Source of the DNA: Bacillota bacterium
Lineage (GTDB): Bacteria; Bacillota; Clostridia; Lachnospirales; Lachnospiraceae
Reading direction: 5' to 3'
DNA: 16,343 bases
NCBI GenBank assembly: GCA_023441145.1
Contig: JAEZQN010000269.1
Location: 1 to 16,343, forward strand
Position 1 is the stretch's first letter. The number at the start of each line of letters is the position of its first letter. Below, piece by piece: positions 5,382 through 13,304 of the stretch. A program made the position numbers and the translations under genes. The notes below the pieces were generated by a model. The model saw nothing but the letters and a program-made list of their open reading frames with translations. It searched no databases and was not told where the DNA came from.

Positions 5382-7322
5382 ATGAAGAGTCAAGAAAAAA
5401 AGGCTAGATTAGGGCTTATTTTAGCCGTATATTTACTAGGCATTTTTATGGGGGCCATCGATACGGGTATTGTTACACCAGCAAGAACAATTATACAAAA
5501 TGATTTAGGGGTAAGTGCTAATTCAGGCATCTGGATGATTACCATTTATACCTTAGCATATGCAGCAAGTATCCCTGTTATGGGAAAACTGGCGGATAAA
5601 TTCGGCAGAAAATATGTGTATTTAGTGAGTATTCTTTTGTTTGGAACAGGCTCCTTGTTTTGTGGGTTATCCCAAATGTTTGGAAGCTTTCCAATGCTAC
5701 TTGGAGCTCGAGTAGTGCAGGCCATCGGTGGAGGAGGAATTCTTCCTATTGCCACAGCAGAGTTTGGAACAACATTTCCTAAGGAGAAGAGAGGAATGGC
5801 TCTTGGCTTAGTAGGAGGGGTTTATGGTATTGCCAATATCTTTGGTTCCTCTGCTGGTAGTGCTATACTAGATCTATTTGGAAGAAGTAATTGGAAATTT
5901 ATCTTTTTTATTAATCTTCCAATTACTGTTTTTATACTTCTAGCAGGTTTTCTTACCTTACCAAATACCAAATCTGAAAAGGTAAAGAAGATAGACTATT
6001 TTGGCATTCTTACACTAACCATAATGGTACTTTCCATTCTATACGGACTAAAAAATGTAGATTACTTCAATTTTGTGGATAGCTTTTTAAGTACAAAGGT
6101 ATATCCATTTCTTATTATATTTATTGTAGTACTGCCAATCTTCCTACTGGCAGAGAAAAAAGCAGAGGATCCTGTGCTAAACCTACATTATTTCAAAAAT
6201 ACAAGGATTATTATTACATTGATACTCTCCTTCTTTACCGGTGTTGTTATGATGGGTATTATCTTTGTACCACAATTATGTGAAAACATCATGAAGGTAG
6301 CAACAGGAAGTGGTGGATATTTTGTTATTGTACTAGGTATATTTGCCGGAGTGGCAGCTCCTATATCCGGAAAGCTCATAGATAAGTATGGTGCAAAATT
6401 AGTGCTTACCATAGGTTTTAGTAGTGCTATAGCAGGTGCCCTATTCTTTAATTATGTAGCCATGGTTTATGCCAATATGTTTACCGTAATGGTAGGATTG
6501 ATGCTAGTGGGACTTGGAGTCGGGTTTACCATGGGAGCACCACTAAATTATATGATGCTAGACAATACCCACAAAGAAGAATCAAACTCCGCGTTAGCAA
6601 CGGTTTCCTTAGTACGGTCCATCGGAACTGCGATTGCCCCTGCTTTTATGATTGGTTTTATCTCTCACGCAGGGATGAATGTGGGGACGAATATGATGAA
6701 TATATTGCCACAGCAGATTAACATGCCAGAGATTAAGTATGTCAACGAATTAAGCGATGCAGTAAATCAAATTAAGGAGAACAAGATACTTACTTTAATG
6801 ATGGGAGATGTGGATCTGGATTCTATTGATATCAAGGCAATGCTTAATATGAAAATGGATACTAGTAAGACGAGTAATATGCAGCTGCCAAAGGAACTTA
6901 TCACTAAACTTCAGGATGCTGATGCTACTACGATATCTGAGAGCGCTGAGGATGTAACCGATTACATATTTGCAATGATCGAGGAGAAGGCCACCACAGG
7001 GATAGATAAAGGAATTGCAGGCATACAGTCTGCCATCAAAGGTATGGGGAATATAGAGATTCCTACCATGGCTGGGGTGCCAGACATTCAACTGATGCTT
7101 ACCTATATGCAATCTGTCCGAAAGGATCTTCCAGGAGCCTTTGAGATAGCAAAGGCAGATTACATGAAGCAATTAGCAGCCATGAAGGAGGAGTTGAGTG
7201 ACACATACCAAGATACCATGAATGCTGGGTTTAGGCAGGTTTATCTTACCTCAGCCATCACCGCTTTCATAGGGATACTGATTCTACTTGGATATAAGAA
7301 GAAACGGATAGAGGAAGTGTAG
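5382..7322 (+). CDS. MFS multidrug exporter, DHA2 (EmrB/QacA) type, with large extracytoplasmic insert
   Basis: A 646-residue proton-coupled drug exporter of the 14-helix DHA2 family. Motif A is GKLADKFGRK (68-77). The helix-1 motif is around Asp27 (GAIDTGIVTPA), motif B is LLGARVVQAIGGGG (106-119, with Arg110), and an antiporter-type motif C region (GGVYGIANIFGSSAG) spans about 145-159. Helices continue to about residue 430, and a final helix lies at 621-638. Between them is a soluble stretch of about 190 residues, which topology places outside the cell and which is longer than in ordinary family members. Its sequence is polar, Met-rich and helical. GAGG precedes the ATG. The substrate is unknown. 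It is probably expressed with the genes around it, since the next gene begins 71 bp later in the same direction. Confidence 0.9.
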   Translation: MKSQEKKARLGLILAVYLLGIFMGAIDTGIVTPARTIIQNDLGVSANSGIWMITIYTLAYAASIPVMGKLADKFGRKYVYLVSILLFGTGSLFCGLSQMFGSFPMLLGARVVQAIGGGGILPIATAEFGTTFPKEKRGMALGLVGGVYGIANIFGSSAGSAILDLFGRSNWKFIFFINLPITVFILLAGFLTLPNTKSEKVKKIDYFGILTLTIMVLSILYGLKNVDYFNFVDSFLSTKVYPFLIIFIVVLPIFLLAEKKAEDPVLNLHYFKNTRIIITLILSFFTGVVMMGIIFVPQLCENIMKVATGSGGYFVIVLGIFAGVAAPISGKLIDKYGAKLVLTIGFSSAIAGALFFNYVAMVYANMFTVMVGLMLVGLGVGFTMGAPLNYMMLDNTHKEESNSALATVSLVRSIGTAIAPAFMIGFISHAGMNVGTNMMNILPQQINMPEIKYVNELSDAVNQIKENKILTLMMGDVDLDSIDIKAMLNMKMDTSKTSNMQLPKELITKLQDADATTISESAEDVTDYIFAMIEEKATTGIDKGIAGIQSAIKGMGNIEIPTMAGVPDIQLMLTYMQSVRKDLPGAFEIAKADYMKQLAAMKEELSDTYQDTMNAGFRQVYLTSAITAFIGILILLGYKKKRIEEV

Positions 7323-7340
7323 GAGTCTACGTTTCGTAGG

Positions 7341-7369
7341 TTGAGTTTTACATAGGGAATAAGTATTCT
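7341..7369 (+). promoter_or_regulatory. Possible promoter with small dyad before the XRE-desulfoferrodoxin gene
   Basis: TTGAGT (7341-7346), a 17-base spacer and TATTCT (7364-7369). A dyad GAATA-AG-TATTC (7357-7368) overlaps the -10 box and could be an autoregulatory site. An alternative pair, TTTACA (7347-7352) and TAATAT (7370-7375), has the same spacing. A small hairpin CTACG-TTT-CGTAG (7327-7339) precedes it without a T-run. Confidence 0.4.
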
Positions 7370-7393
7370 TAATATATTAGGAGGATGTATATT

Positions 7394-7978
7394 ATGAATA
7401 GTTATATTACTGGAAGTACAATAAAAGAATTACGGGAACATAATAAAATGACACAGAAGAAGTTAGCTGAGCTGCTTCTTGTCAGTGATAAAACCATTTC
7501 AAAATGGGAAACAGGAAAAGGGTATCCCGACATAACACAATTGGAACCTTTAAGTAGGTGTCTTAAGGTTTCTGTAGCAGGGCTATTATCTGGAGAGTGT
7601 ATCACCAATGAGAATCGTTCCGCCAATATGCTAAAGACGAGGTTTTATGTCTGTCCGATCTGTGGGAATGTAATTACCTCCATAGGGCAGGGGGCCTTTA
7701 GTTGTTGTGGTATCACCTTACCTGTACAGGAGGAAGAGGAGATTGATACTGACCATGAGATTCATGTATCTAGGGTAGAGAATGACTATTATATTACCAT
7801 GAAGCATGCCATGACAAAGGAACATTATATATCATTTATTGCCTACCTTACCTCGAATAGGGTACAGCTTGTCAAGCAATATCCAGAACAAACGGTAGAG
7901 GTTAGGTTTCCAGTTGATGGTCATGGAATTATTTATGCCTATTGTAATCAACATGGATTACTAAAAGTTAGAGTATAA
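7394..7978 (+). CDS. XRE-type regulator fused to a desulfoferrodoxin (superoxide reductase)-like domain
   Basis: A 194-residue fusion. Residues 7-67 form an XRE/Cro helix-turn-helix (IKELREHNKMTQKKLAELL, then VSDKTISKWETGKGYPD). Residues 84-194 resemble desulfoferrodoxin. First comes a desulforedoxin-like iron site, Cys87-x2-Cys90 ... Cys104-Cys105. A superoxide reductase-like centre follows, with His124, His138, His144, Cys184 and His187 (KHAMTKEHY and YCNQHGL). In desulfoferrodoxins four His and one Cys hold the reactive iron. The lysine that helps catalysis there (E-K-H) is Ile123 here (E-I-H), consistent with sensing rather than catalysis. The ATG at 7394 is preferred over 7385, because GGAGG is 9 bases from the former and touches the latter. 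It starts a tight group with the DUF3795 and phosphatidyltransferase genes. A redox- or superoxide-responsive regulator is the best inference. Confidence 0.85.
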   Translation: MNSYITGSTIKELREHNKMTQKKLAELLLVSDKTISKWETGKGYPDITQLEPLSRCLKVSVAGLLSGECITNENRSANMLKTRFYVCPICGNVITSIGQGAFSCCGITLPVQEEEEIDTDHEIHVSRVENDYYITMKHAMTKEHYISFIAYLTSNRVQLVKQYPEQTVEVRFPVDGHGIIYAYCNQHGLLKVRV

Positions 7979-7996
7979 TCAAAAGGTGGGAGTGTA

Positions 7997-8374
7997 ATGG
8001 AAGATAAGATTACTTTATGTGGGGACAATTGCTGTTATTGTCCACGTTTTTTGGCTAAAACAGAAGAGGAGCGCAAAAGTGTTGCAGAGCTTTGGTATCG
8101 TATAGGCTTGCGAGATCACATTGTTCCCATAGAAGAAATTGCTTGTGAGGGATGCTCCTCTCACAAAACTTGTACCTATCACTTGGTAGAGTGTATAGAG
8201 GAACACAGTGTTAATAAATGTAATGAATGCAGTGACTTTCCTTGCGATAAGATCAATTCTATGCTAGAACGTTGCAGGGAATATCAGGTGGTCTGTAAGA
8301 AATGTTGCTCTGAGAAAGAATATGAAGCACTTGAGAAAGCATTCTTTCACAAGGAAGAGAACTTAAATAAGTAG
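7997..8374 (+). CDS. Cysteine-rich DUF3795-family protein
   Basis: A 125-residue soluble protein rich in cysteine. Clusters include CGDNCCYCP (residues 8-16), CEGCSSHKTC, CNECSDFPC and CKKCC. This pattern matches DUF3795 proteins, small metal- or cluster-binding proteins common in anaerobes with no known biochemical function. GGTGGGAG precedes the ATG. It begins 18 bp after the XRE-desulfoferrodoxin gene and ends 12 bp before the phosphatidyltransferase gene, so the three are almost certainly cotranscribed. Being beside an iron-binding regulator, it may bind or report a redox-sensitive metal centre; that is speculation. Confidence 0.8.
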   Translation: MEDKITLCGDNCCYCPRFLAKTEEERKSVAELWYRIGLRDHIVPIEEIACEGCSSHKTCTYHLVECIEEHSVNKCNECSDFPCDKINSMLERCREYQVVCKKCCSEKEYEALEKAFFHKEENLNK

Positions 8375-8386
8375 AGGAAGATACAT

Positions 8387-8956
8387 ATGAAGCAAAAGAG
8401 AAAAGGGCTGTTTGGGCCAAAACTTATTCCCAATTTAATAAGTATATTCCGCGCCATAACCGCCCTTCTATTCTTTGTTGTAACACCATTAAGTACTTTT
8501 TTCTACGTATTGTATGTGGTGTGTGCTTTCACAGATGTGTTGGACGGTTTTCTCGCAAGAAAATTACATGCAGTAAGCAACTTGGGGCAAAGTCTAGATA
8601 GCTTAGCGGATATTGTATTTTTCGTTGCAGTGAGTGTTCGGCTAGTTCCCTTGTTACAAATTAAACTATGGATGTTTTTATGGGTAGTGGCAATTCTAAT
8701 GGTGAAATTAACCTCTCTTCTTATAGGATTCGTAAGATTTCATAAGTTATCTTTTTTGCATACCTATGAAAGTAAACTAACAGGTCTTTTATTGTTTTTG
8801 TTTCCAGTCTTTATCGGTTGGTTTGGAATGTTAGTTCCAGCAATAATAATCTCTTTGGTTGCCACTGTTGCTGCAGTGGAAGAACAAATTATTCTTCTTA
8901 AACTAAGAAAATTAGACCGTGACATTAAGGGATTCTATGAGGTAAAAGCTCTTTAA
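8387..8956 (+). CDS. CDP-alcohol phosphatidyltransferase family protein (PgsA-like)
   Basis: A 189-residue integral membrane enzyme. The family signature D-x2-D-G-x2-A-R-x8-G-x3-D-x3-D is complete: Asp50, Asp53, Gly54, Ala57, Arg58, Gly67, Asp71 and Asp75. Hydrophobic helices flank it at about 23-48, 75-92, 94-116 and 128-160. Members transfer a phosphatidyl group from CDP-diacylglycerol to an alcohol such as glycerol-3-phosphate, serine or inositol at the cytoplasmic face of the membrane. The length fits PgsA-type enzymes, but the acceptor cannot be read from sequence. GAGG lies upstream of the ATG. As the last gene of the redox-regulator operon it is probably a paralogue rather than the housekeeping PgsA. 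No T-run terminator was seen after it. Confidence 0.85.
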   Translation: MKQKRKGLFGPKLIPNLISIFRAITALLFFVVTPLSTFFYVLYVVCAFTDVLDGFLARKLHAVSNLGQSLDSLADIVFFVAVSVRLVPLLQIKLWMFLWVVAILMVKLTSLLIGFVRFHKLSFLHTYESKLTGLLLFLFPVFIGWFGMLVPAIIISLVATVAAVEEQIILLKLRKLDRDIKGFYEVKAL

Positions 8957-8959
8957 TCC

Positions 8960-8988
8960 TTGCTATCATCATTAGAGCATGGTATAAT
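8960..8988 (+). promoter_or_regulatory. Extended -10 promoter of the GGDEF gene
   Basis: TTGCTA (8960-8965), a 17-base spacer and TATAAT (8983-8988), preceded by TGG, which makes an extended -10 element. The start near 8995 gives a leader of about 53 bases. Confidence 0.75.
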
Positions 8989-9047
8989 TACACTAATATG
9001 GATGTGTAGTGTTGTTATTTTACTTTTACAAAAGAGAGTGATTAATA

Positions 9048-10157
9048 GTGGAAGAATTTTTAGTACGAATTAGTCCAGATATAATTGCCATAACAATTGT
9101 TTTATTTATTGTGTATTTGATGCGTAGTGACCGTATGGTTGGAAGAAGACAGGCTAGAGCCCTGTCTTTTATTGCACTTTTATTAATGGTAATTATATCA
9201 TTAGAGGTAATTACAGTATATTTTGAAGAATATCCTAGTGACAACTTTCTTTTATTTTATCGAATTTGTAATGCTATTGGATTTTCTCTTATGCCTACTA
9301 TAGGTATTTTGTTTGCGTTTATTTATGTATCTAATGTAAGACGGTATCTGATTCCTATCATGACGCCAGTTATTTTATTGGCGGTTCTTAGTGTTTTAAG
9401 TATTTGGACAGGATGGATTTTCTTTGTTGATTCGTCTGGTTACTATCACAGAGGTCCCTATTTTATTATTAATGTAGTAGTTAATGTGTATTCTCTGTTT
9501 GTATATGCTTATGCTCTTCTGGTAAAGGGAAGAGCTTATGATAAAGTAGAACGAATCAACCTAATGAGTCAGTTTGGTATTGTTTTATTAGGTGGCTTTC
9601 TTCAGGTGGTCTTTCCAAAGATACTTATAATATGGCCTTGCTATTCTTTGGTATTGCTGCTCTATATTGATTTTTTGAAGGCCCTCTTGTATAAATATGA
9701 TTCTTTAACTGAAGTGAAAAACCGTAGATGTTTTGATGAAAACTTTGAAGATGCCAAGGAGTGTGAAGACCTTTACATTGTAGTCTTTGATATTAATAAT
9801 TTGAAAAATATTAATGACAAATATGGACATACCAAAGGTGATGAATACATAAAGACAGTAGCAGACATAATAAAAAAGTTTACCGATGAGATTGGAGAGT
9901 TGTATCGCATTGGTGGAGATGAGTTCTGTTGTCTCTGCAAATATGTTTCACAGAAGCATTTGGAGAAGGTGCTTAAGAAGGTAGAAGATGAGGCAAAGAA
10001 GGTATGTCTGTACACAGAGAATGACCAGTTCACCCGTGATGCGATTGCTTATGGCTATGCTTACTATAGTAAAAGCTTAGGGGATGATCTTTATGACTGC
10101 CTTAAGCTCGCAGATAAAGCAATGTATATTCGAAAGAACAAACAAAAACAAATCTAG
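9048..10157 (+). CDS. Membrane-bound diguanylate cyclase (GGDEF)
   Basis: A 369-residue protein that should make cyclic di-GMP from GTP. The N-terminal half holds about seven hydrophobic segments (roughly 11-28, 37-58, 68-94, 100-125, 138-160, 172-190, 192-212), resembling the 7TM sensor module found before kinase and GGDEF domains. The C-terminal half is the GGDEF domain, with the metal-binding VFDINNLKNIND (Asp248), KYGH, and an intact GGDEF at 289-293. The product-inhibition motif RxxD expected five residues before GGDEF is absent (DEIG at 280-283). The start is GTG at 9048 with a weak ribosome site (AGAGAG). The gene has its own promoter. The signal sensed is unknown. Confidence 0.88.
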   Translation: MEEFLVRISPDIIAITIVLFIVYLMRSDRMVGRRQARALSFIALLLMVIISLEVITVYFEEYPSDNFLLFYRICNAIGFSLMPTIGILFAFIYVSNVRRYLIPIMTPVILLAVLSVLSIWTGWIFFVDSSGYYHRGPYFIINVVVNVYSLFVYAYALLVKGRAYDKVERINLMSQFGIVLLGGFLQVVFPKILIIWPCYSLVLLLYIDFLKALLYKYDSLTEVKNRRCFDENFEDAKECEDLYIVVFDINNLKNINDKYGHTKGDEYIKTVADIIKKFTDEIGELYRIGGDEFCCLCKYVSQKHLEKVLKKVEDEAKKVCLYTENDQFTRDAIAYGYAYYSKSLGDDLYDCLKLADKAMYIRKNKQKQI

Positions 10158-10228
10158 TGAAAATATACAAAACTAACCCCCTTACATGTTGATAATAGTT
10201 CACAAAATTCATTGAATGAACAAAAACA

Positions 10229-10258
10229 CTGACATTTCGGCATAATAACTGATAAAAT
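10229..10258 (+). promoter_or_regulatory. Promoter of the CarD-family gene
   Basis: CTGACA (10229-10234), an 18-base spacer and TAAAAT (10253-10258), each matching consensus at five of six positions. A small dyad TTCAT-TGA-ATGAA (10208-10220) lies just upstream and may be a binding site. The gap 10158-10280 otherwise holds no gene and no clear terminator for the GGDEF gene. Confidence 0.5.
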
Positions 10259-10280
10259 AAGACTATAAGGAGGTTTTGTT

Positions 10281-10799
10281 ATGTTAGCAAAAGGAGAATA
10301 TATAGTCTGTGGTAACAAAGGGGTATGTATGGTAGAGGATATTACAACTGTTAACATGGAAGGTGTGGACAGAGGTAAATTGTTTTATCTGTTAAGACCT
10401 GTATGTGCTAAGACCAGTACAGTTTACATTGCAGTGGATAACAAGACACCATCCATAAGAAAGATTCTAACTAGGGAGGAGGCTCTATCCCTTATTGAAT
10501 CCTTGCCTACCATAGGTTTCCTTTGTATTACGGATGATAAAAATGGAGAAGTGGTATATAAAGAAAGCATTCATAAGAATGATATTGTAGAACTGATTAA
10601 GATTATAAAGACAAGCTATCTACGCAGGCAAGAGAGGATAAGACAGGGAAGAAAGGTCGTTGCGGTAGACGATAAGTATTTTAAAATGGCCTGTGACTAT
10701 CTTTTTAGTGAATTGTCTGTATGTCTAGATATGGATAGACAGGAAATAGAGAGCTATATCTTAGATAAGATTAGTATGGAAGAACATAAAGAAGAATAA
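10281..10799 (+). CDS. CarD/CdnL-family transcriptional regulator
   Basis: A 172-residue protein. Residues 1 to about 66 match the CarD/TRCF RNA polymerase-interacting domain (KGEYIVCGNKGVCMVEDI, then LFYLLRPV near residue 35 and STVYIAVDN). The rest is a charged helical domain. CarD-family proteins bind the RNA polymerase beta subunit and stabilise open promoter complexes. Many Clostridia carry several short paralogues of unknown target. A strong AAGGAGG lies 7 bases before the ATG. The gene is monocistronic: promoter upstream, terminator 17 bases after the stop. The N-terminal family match is good; the regulated genes are unknown. Confidence 0.85.
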   Translation: MLAKGEYIVCGNKGVCMVEDITTVNMEGVDRGKLFYLLRPVCAKTSTVYIAVDNKTPSIRKILTREEALSLIESLPTIGFLCITDDKNGEVVYKESIHKNDIVELIKIIKTSYLRRQERIRQGRKVVAVDDKYFKMACDYLFSELSVCLDMDRQEIESYILDKISMEEHKEE

Positions 10800-10815
10800 C
10801 TAATATAGAAAGAAT

Positions 10816-10849
10816 AAACTCTGATCATCTCCAATGGTCGGAGTTTTTT
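10816..10849 (+). terminator. Intrinsic terminator after the CarD-family gene
   Basis: AAACTCTGATC (10816-10826) pairs with GGTCGGAGTTT (10836-10846), with two G-U pairs and a 9-base loop, and runs into six T (10844-10849). Confidence 0.75.
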
Positions 10850-10883
10850 GCTTGTCTCTTTTTCCTTTAGGGGATACAATAAC

Positions 10884-10892
10884 TGTTATAAT
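10884..10892 (+). promoter_or_regulatory. Extended -10 promoter of the dus gene
   Basis: TGT followed by TATAAT (10887-10892) is a consensus extended -10. The -35 region (CCTTTA at 10864-10869) is poor. The transcript would start near 10899, about 33 bases before the ATG. This rules out the longer upstream reading frame as protein. Confidence 0.55.
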
Positions 10893-10931
10893 AACTACAT
10901 TATAAAACCAATTAAAAGGAAAGGTGCACTT

Positions 10932-11891
10932 ATGAAAACTTACTTTGCCCCCATGGAAGGGATTACCACATACAATTATCGCAATGCTCATCATAAATTT
11001 TTTCCTGGCATAGATAAATATTTTACCCCATTTCTTGCACCAGGAAAAACGAAGCTCTTTACCTCGAGGGAAAAAAATGATATTTTGCCAGAACACAATG
11101 AAGGACTACCTGTTGTTCCTCAGATTCTGACCAACAAGGCGGAGGACTTCCTAAAGGTTGCTGCTGTCTTAAAGGATTATGGATATACAGAGTTGAATCT
11201 TAACTTAGGTTGTCCTTCTGGAACAGTAGTGTCAAAAGGAAAGGGCTCAGGTTTTTTGGCTTATCCGAAAGAATTAAATGAATTTCTCCAGTCTATCTTT
11301 GAGAGTTATACAGGGAAGCTATCCATAAAGACTAGAATTGGCAAGACATCTCCTGAGGAGTTTGATGCTCTCTTAGACATCTTCAATCAATATCCATTGG
11401 AGGAGCTAATCATTCACCCTAGAGTACAACAGGATTTCTACAAAAACATTCCCAACCATCAAGTCTTTGATAAAGCATTGAGAAACAGCAAGAATCCAGT
11501 CTGCTATAATGGCGATTTATTTACCCAATCAGACTATGACTCCTTTATATCTGGCGTTGGTAAGGAACTTCCTTTAATGTTTGGACGAGGTCTTATTGCT
11601 AACCCTGCTCTTGTTAGTCAGTTGATGGGGGGAGAGTCTCTTAGTGAGTCCGCTTTTAGGGGGTTCCATGATACTATTTATGAGGGTTACATGGAAATAA
11701 TGTCTGGAGAACGAGATGTGTTATTCAAAATGAAAGAACTGTGGTATTACATGATTCATCTGTTTACGAATTCAGAGAAATATGGCAAGAAAATAAAAAA
11801 AGCCCAATCGGGCCGTGAATATCTGGAGGTGGTCGCTAGCCTGCTAGAAAACCAAGAGATAATCAAACAGACTGGCGATTATACAAATTAG
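10932..11891 (+). CDS. tRNA-dihydrouridine synthase family protein
   Basis: A 319-residue FMN enzyme that reduces specific uridines of tRNA to dihydrouridine. Family landmarks are the N-terminal FAPMEGIT flavin loop, the catalytic Cys94 in NLNLGCPSGTVVSKGKGSGFL, Lys133 in SIKTRIG, His162 in IHPRV, NGD at 193-195 and the FMN phosphate-binding GRG at 218-220. The length is typical of a compact Dus. Codons in frame extend back to 10848, but the ATG at 10932 follows AAAGGAAAGGTG and the promoter lies at 10884-10892. The gene is convergent with the MATE gene, with only 32 bases between stop codons and no clear terminator. Which tRNA positions it modifies cannot be told. Confidence 0.9.
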   Translation: MKTYFAPMEGITTYNYRNAHHKFFPGIDKYFTPFLAPGKTKLFTSREKNDILPEHNEGLPVVPQILTNKAEDFLKVAAVLKDYGYTELNLNLGCPSGTVVSKGKGSGFLAYPKELNEFLQSIFESYTGKLSIKTRIGKTSPEEFDALLDIFNQYPLEELIIHPRVQQDFYKNIPNHQVFDKALRNSKNPVCYNGDLFTQSDYDSFISGVGKELPLMFGRGLIANPALVSQLMGGESLSESAFRGFHDTIYEGYMEIMSGERDVLFKMKELWYYMIHLFTNSEKYGKKIKKAQSGREYLEVVASLLENQEIIKQTGDYTN

Positions 11892-11923
11892 AAGAACCGC
11901 TAAGTCCTTCCAACATAGTATGG

Positions 11924-13273
11924 CTAATCAAAGCTTCGGGTGATGTTATTTACCCATTTGTATTTCTTGTAGTGCTTAAATACAAATGGAAGCTTTACTA
12001 CTTCGTCTAGACTAATACAAAAATACACCACCATCATAGGCCATTGGAACACAAAGGCTGCTAAGAGTCCAAGAGGAACTGCAAAACACCACATGTTGAT
12101 GGAGTCACAGATAAGACCAAAGCGTGTGTCTCCACCGGCACAGAATATACCGGATATGGTGGCACAGTTCATAACCTTACCTATGCAGTAATAGGTATTC
12201 ATAAATATCATAATATTCAAATAGCTATAGGAAGTAGGAGATAGGTTGACAATATTTAAAATAAGTGGCCGACATAGGAGGATAATAATGCCTCCAATTA
12301 TCCCAAATAAAAGAGCAATTCGGCACACTTTTGAGCCATATTCCTTAGCGGTTTTAAGGCTTCCCATTCCAATCTCTTTACCAACCAGAACAGCTCCACC
12401 ACTGCTAACACCCATTCCCAATGCAACTGCAAGATTCCGTATCACAGAATTTACGGCATGGGCAGCTACCATATCAGTTCCCAAACGCCCTAGTATAACA
12501 GAATACATGGTAAAGCCAAGTCCCCAGGATAGGTAGTTACCAAGGGCTGGAGTGGAGTAATGTATAAAATCCTTAAGAATTACACCACCTTTGTGAAACA
12601 TACAGGTGATTTTTAGCTTCACTGTTTGCTTAATGAGTAAGGTGTCCACAAAGCACAGTAACATCTCTATTGCTCTTGCAATCGTAGTACCCAAAGCAAC
12701 TCCAAGTACACCAAGCTTTGGAGCCCCAAACCAACCAAAGATAAACACGGCGTTTAGAAAAACACTCAGTAATAAATAAGAGGTAGTGATGATAGTACTT
12801 GGGAGAATGCGCTCCATACTACGAATAGCCATTTCATAAACGAGAGAAAATCCCATAAATAAGAAAGAGATACTTAAAATTCTTAAGTAATCAGCACCAT
12901 GTTGAATCATCTTGGTATCAGAAGTGAAGAGTGTCATAATTGATTCAGGAATCATGATGCTGACAACACAAAAAATAAAGGAAACGGATAAGGAGAATCG
13001 TAAAGCAATTCCAAAAATCTTTTGGATAGAGGAGGTATCTCCTTTTCCCCAATATTGCGCCGTAAGAGATGTAACCCCAGCAATTAACCCGTTCAGTAAA
13101 AGGGTGAGAACAAAGGTCACCTGACCTGCCAAAGATACTCCAGACATTTCATCCTGTCCTACAAAACCTAGCATAAGTACACCAGCGCTTCCTGCTAATG
13201 CATTGATAATGTTTTGTATTACAATGGGAATCATTAAATTCCGCAAACCTTTATAAAAACTTTTATCTTTCAT
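11924..13273 (-). CDS. MATE-family multidrug/Na+ efflux transporter
   Basis: A 449-residue membrane protein with about 12 helices and the two-repeat architecture of MATE transporters, which expel organic cations or other compounds in exchange for Na+ or H+. Typical features are the N-terminal LMIPIVIQNIINAL, the VSLAGQVTFVLTLLLNGL stretch, AQYWGKGD after helix 2, and GIFCAGGDTRFG in the C-terminal half. The ATG at 13273 is chosen because GAGG lies 9 bases upstream; an in-frame ATG five codons earlier (13288) has no ribosome site. It is divergent from the alcohol dehydrogenase gene, sharing a control region with a 30-bp dyad. The substrate is unknown, but shared control with an aldehyde/alcohol enzyme would suggest a toxic metabolite. 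Confidence 0.9.
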   Translation of the reverse strand: MKDKSFYKGLRNLMIPIVIQNIINALAGSAGVLMLGFVGQDEMSGVSLAGQVTFVLTLLLNGLIAGVTSLTAQYWGKGDTSSIQKIFGIALRFSLSVSFIFCVVSIMIPESIMTLFTSDTKMIQHGADYLRILSISFLFMGFSLVYEMAIRSMERILPSTIITTSYLLLSVFLNAVFIFGWFGAPKLGVLGVALGTTIARAIEMLLCFVDTLLIKQTVKLKITCMFHKGGVILKDFIHYSTPALGNYLSWGLGFTMYSVILGRLGTDMVAAHAVNSVIRNLAVALGMGVSSGGAVLVGKEIGMGSLKTAKEYGSKVCRIALLFGIIGGIIILLCRPLILNIVNLSPTSYSYLNIMIFMNTYYCIGKVMNCATISGIFCAGGDTRFGLICDSINMWCFAVPLGLLAAFVFQWPMMVVYFCISLDEVVKLPFVFKHYKKYKWVNNITRSFD

Positions 13274-13304
13274 AACAATTGCCCTCATATACCGTCGAGT
13301 AAAT

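Noticed and set aside
7394..7978. Plain superoxide reductase enzyme
   Set aside because: A full XRE DNA-binding domain precedes it and the catalytic lysine is Ile, so a regulator fits better.
10848..10931. N-terminal extension of the dihydrouridine synthase
   Set aside because: This stretch contains part of the CarD terminator and the dus promoter, and a ribosome site precedes the ATG at 10932.
11892..11923. Bidirectional terminator between the dus and MATE genes
   Set aside because: No convincing stem with a T-run was found in the 32-base gap.
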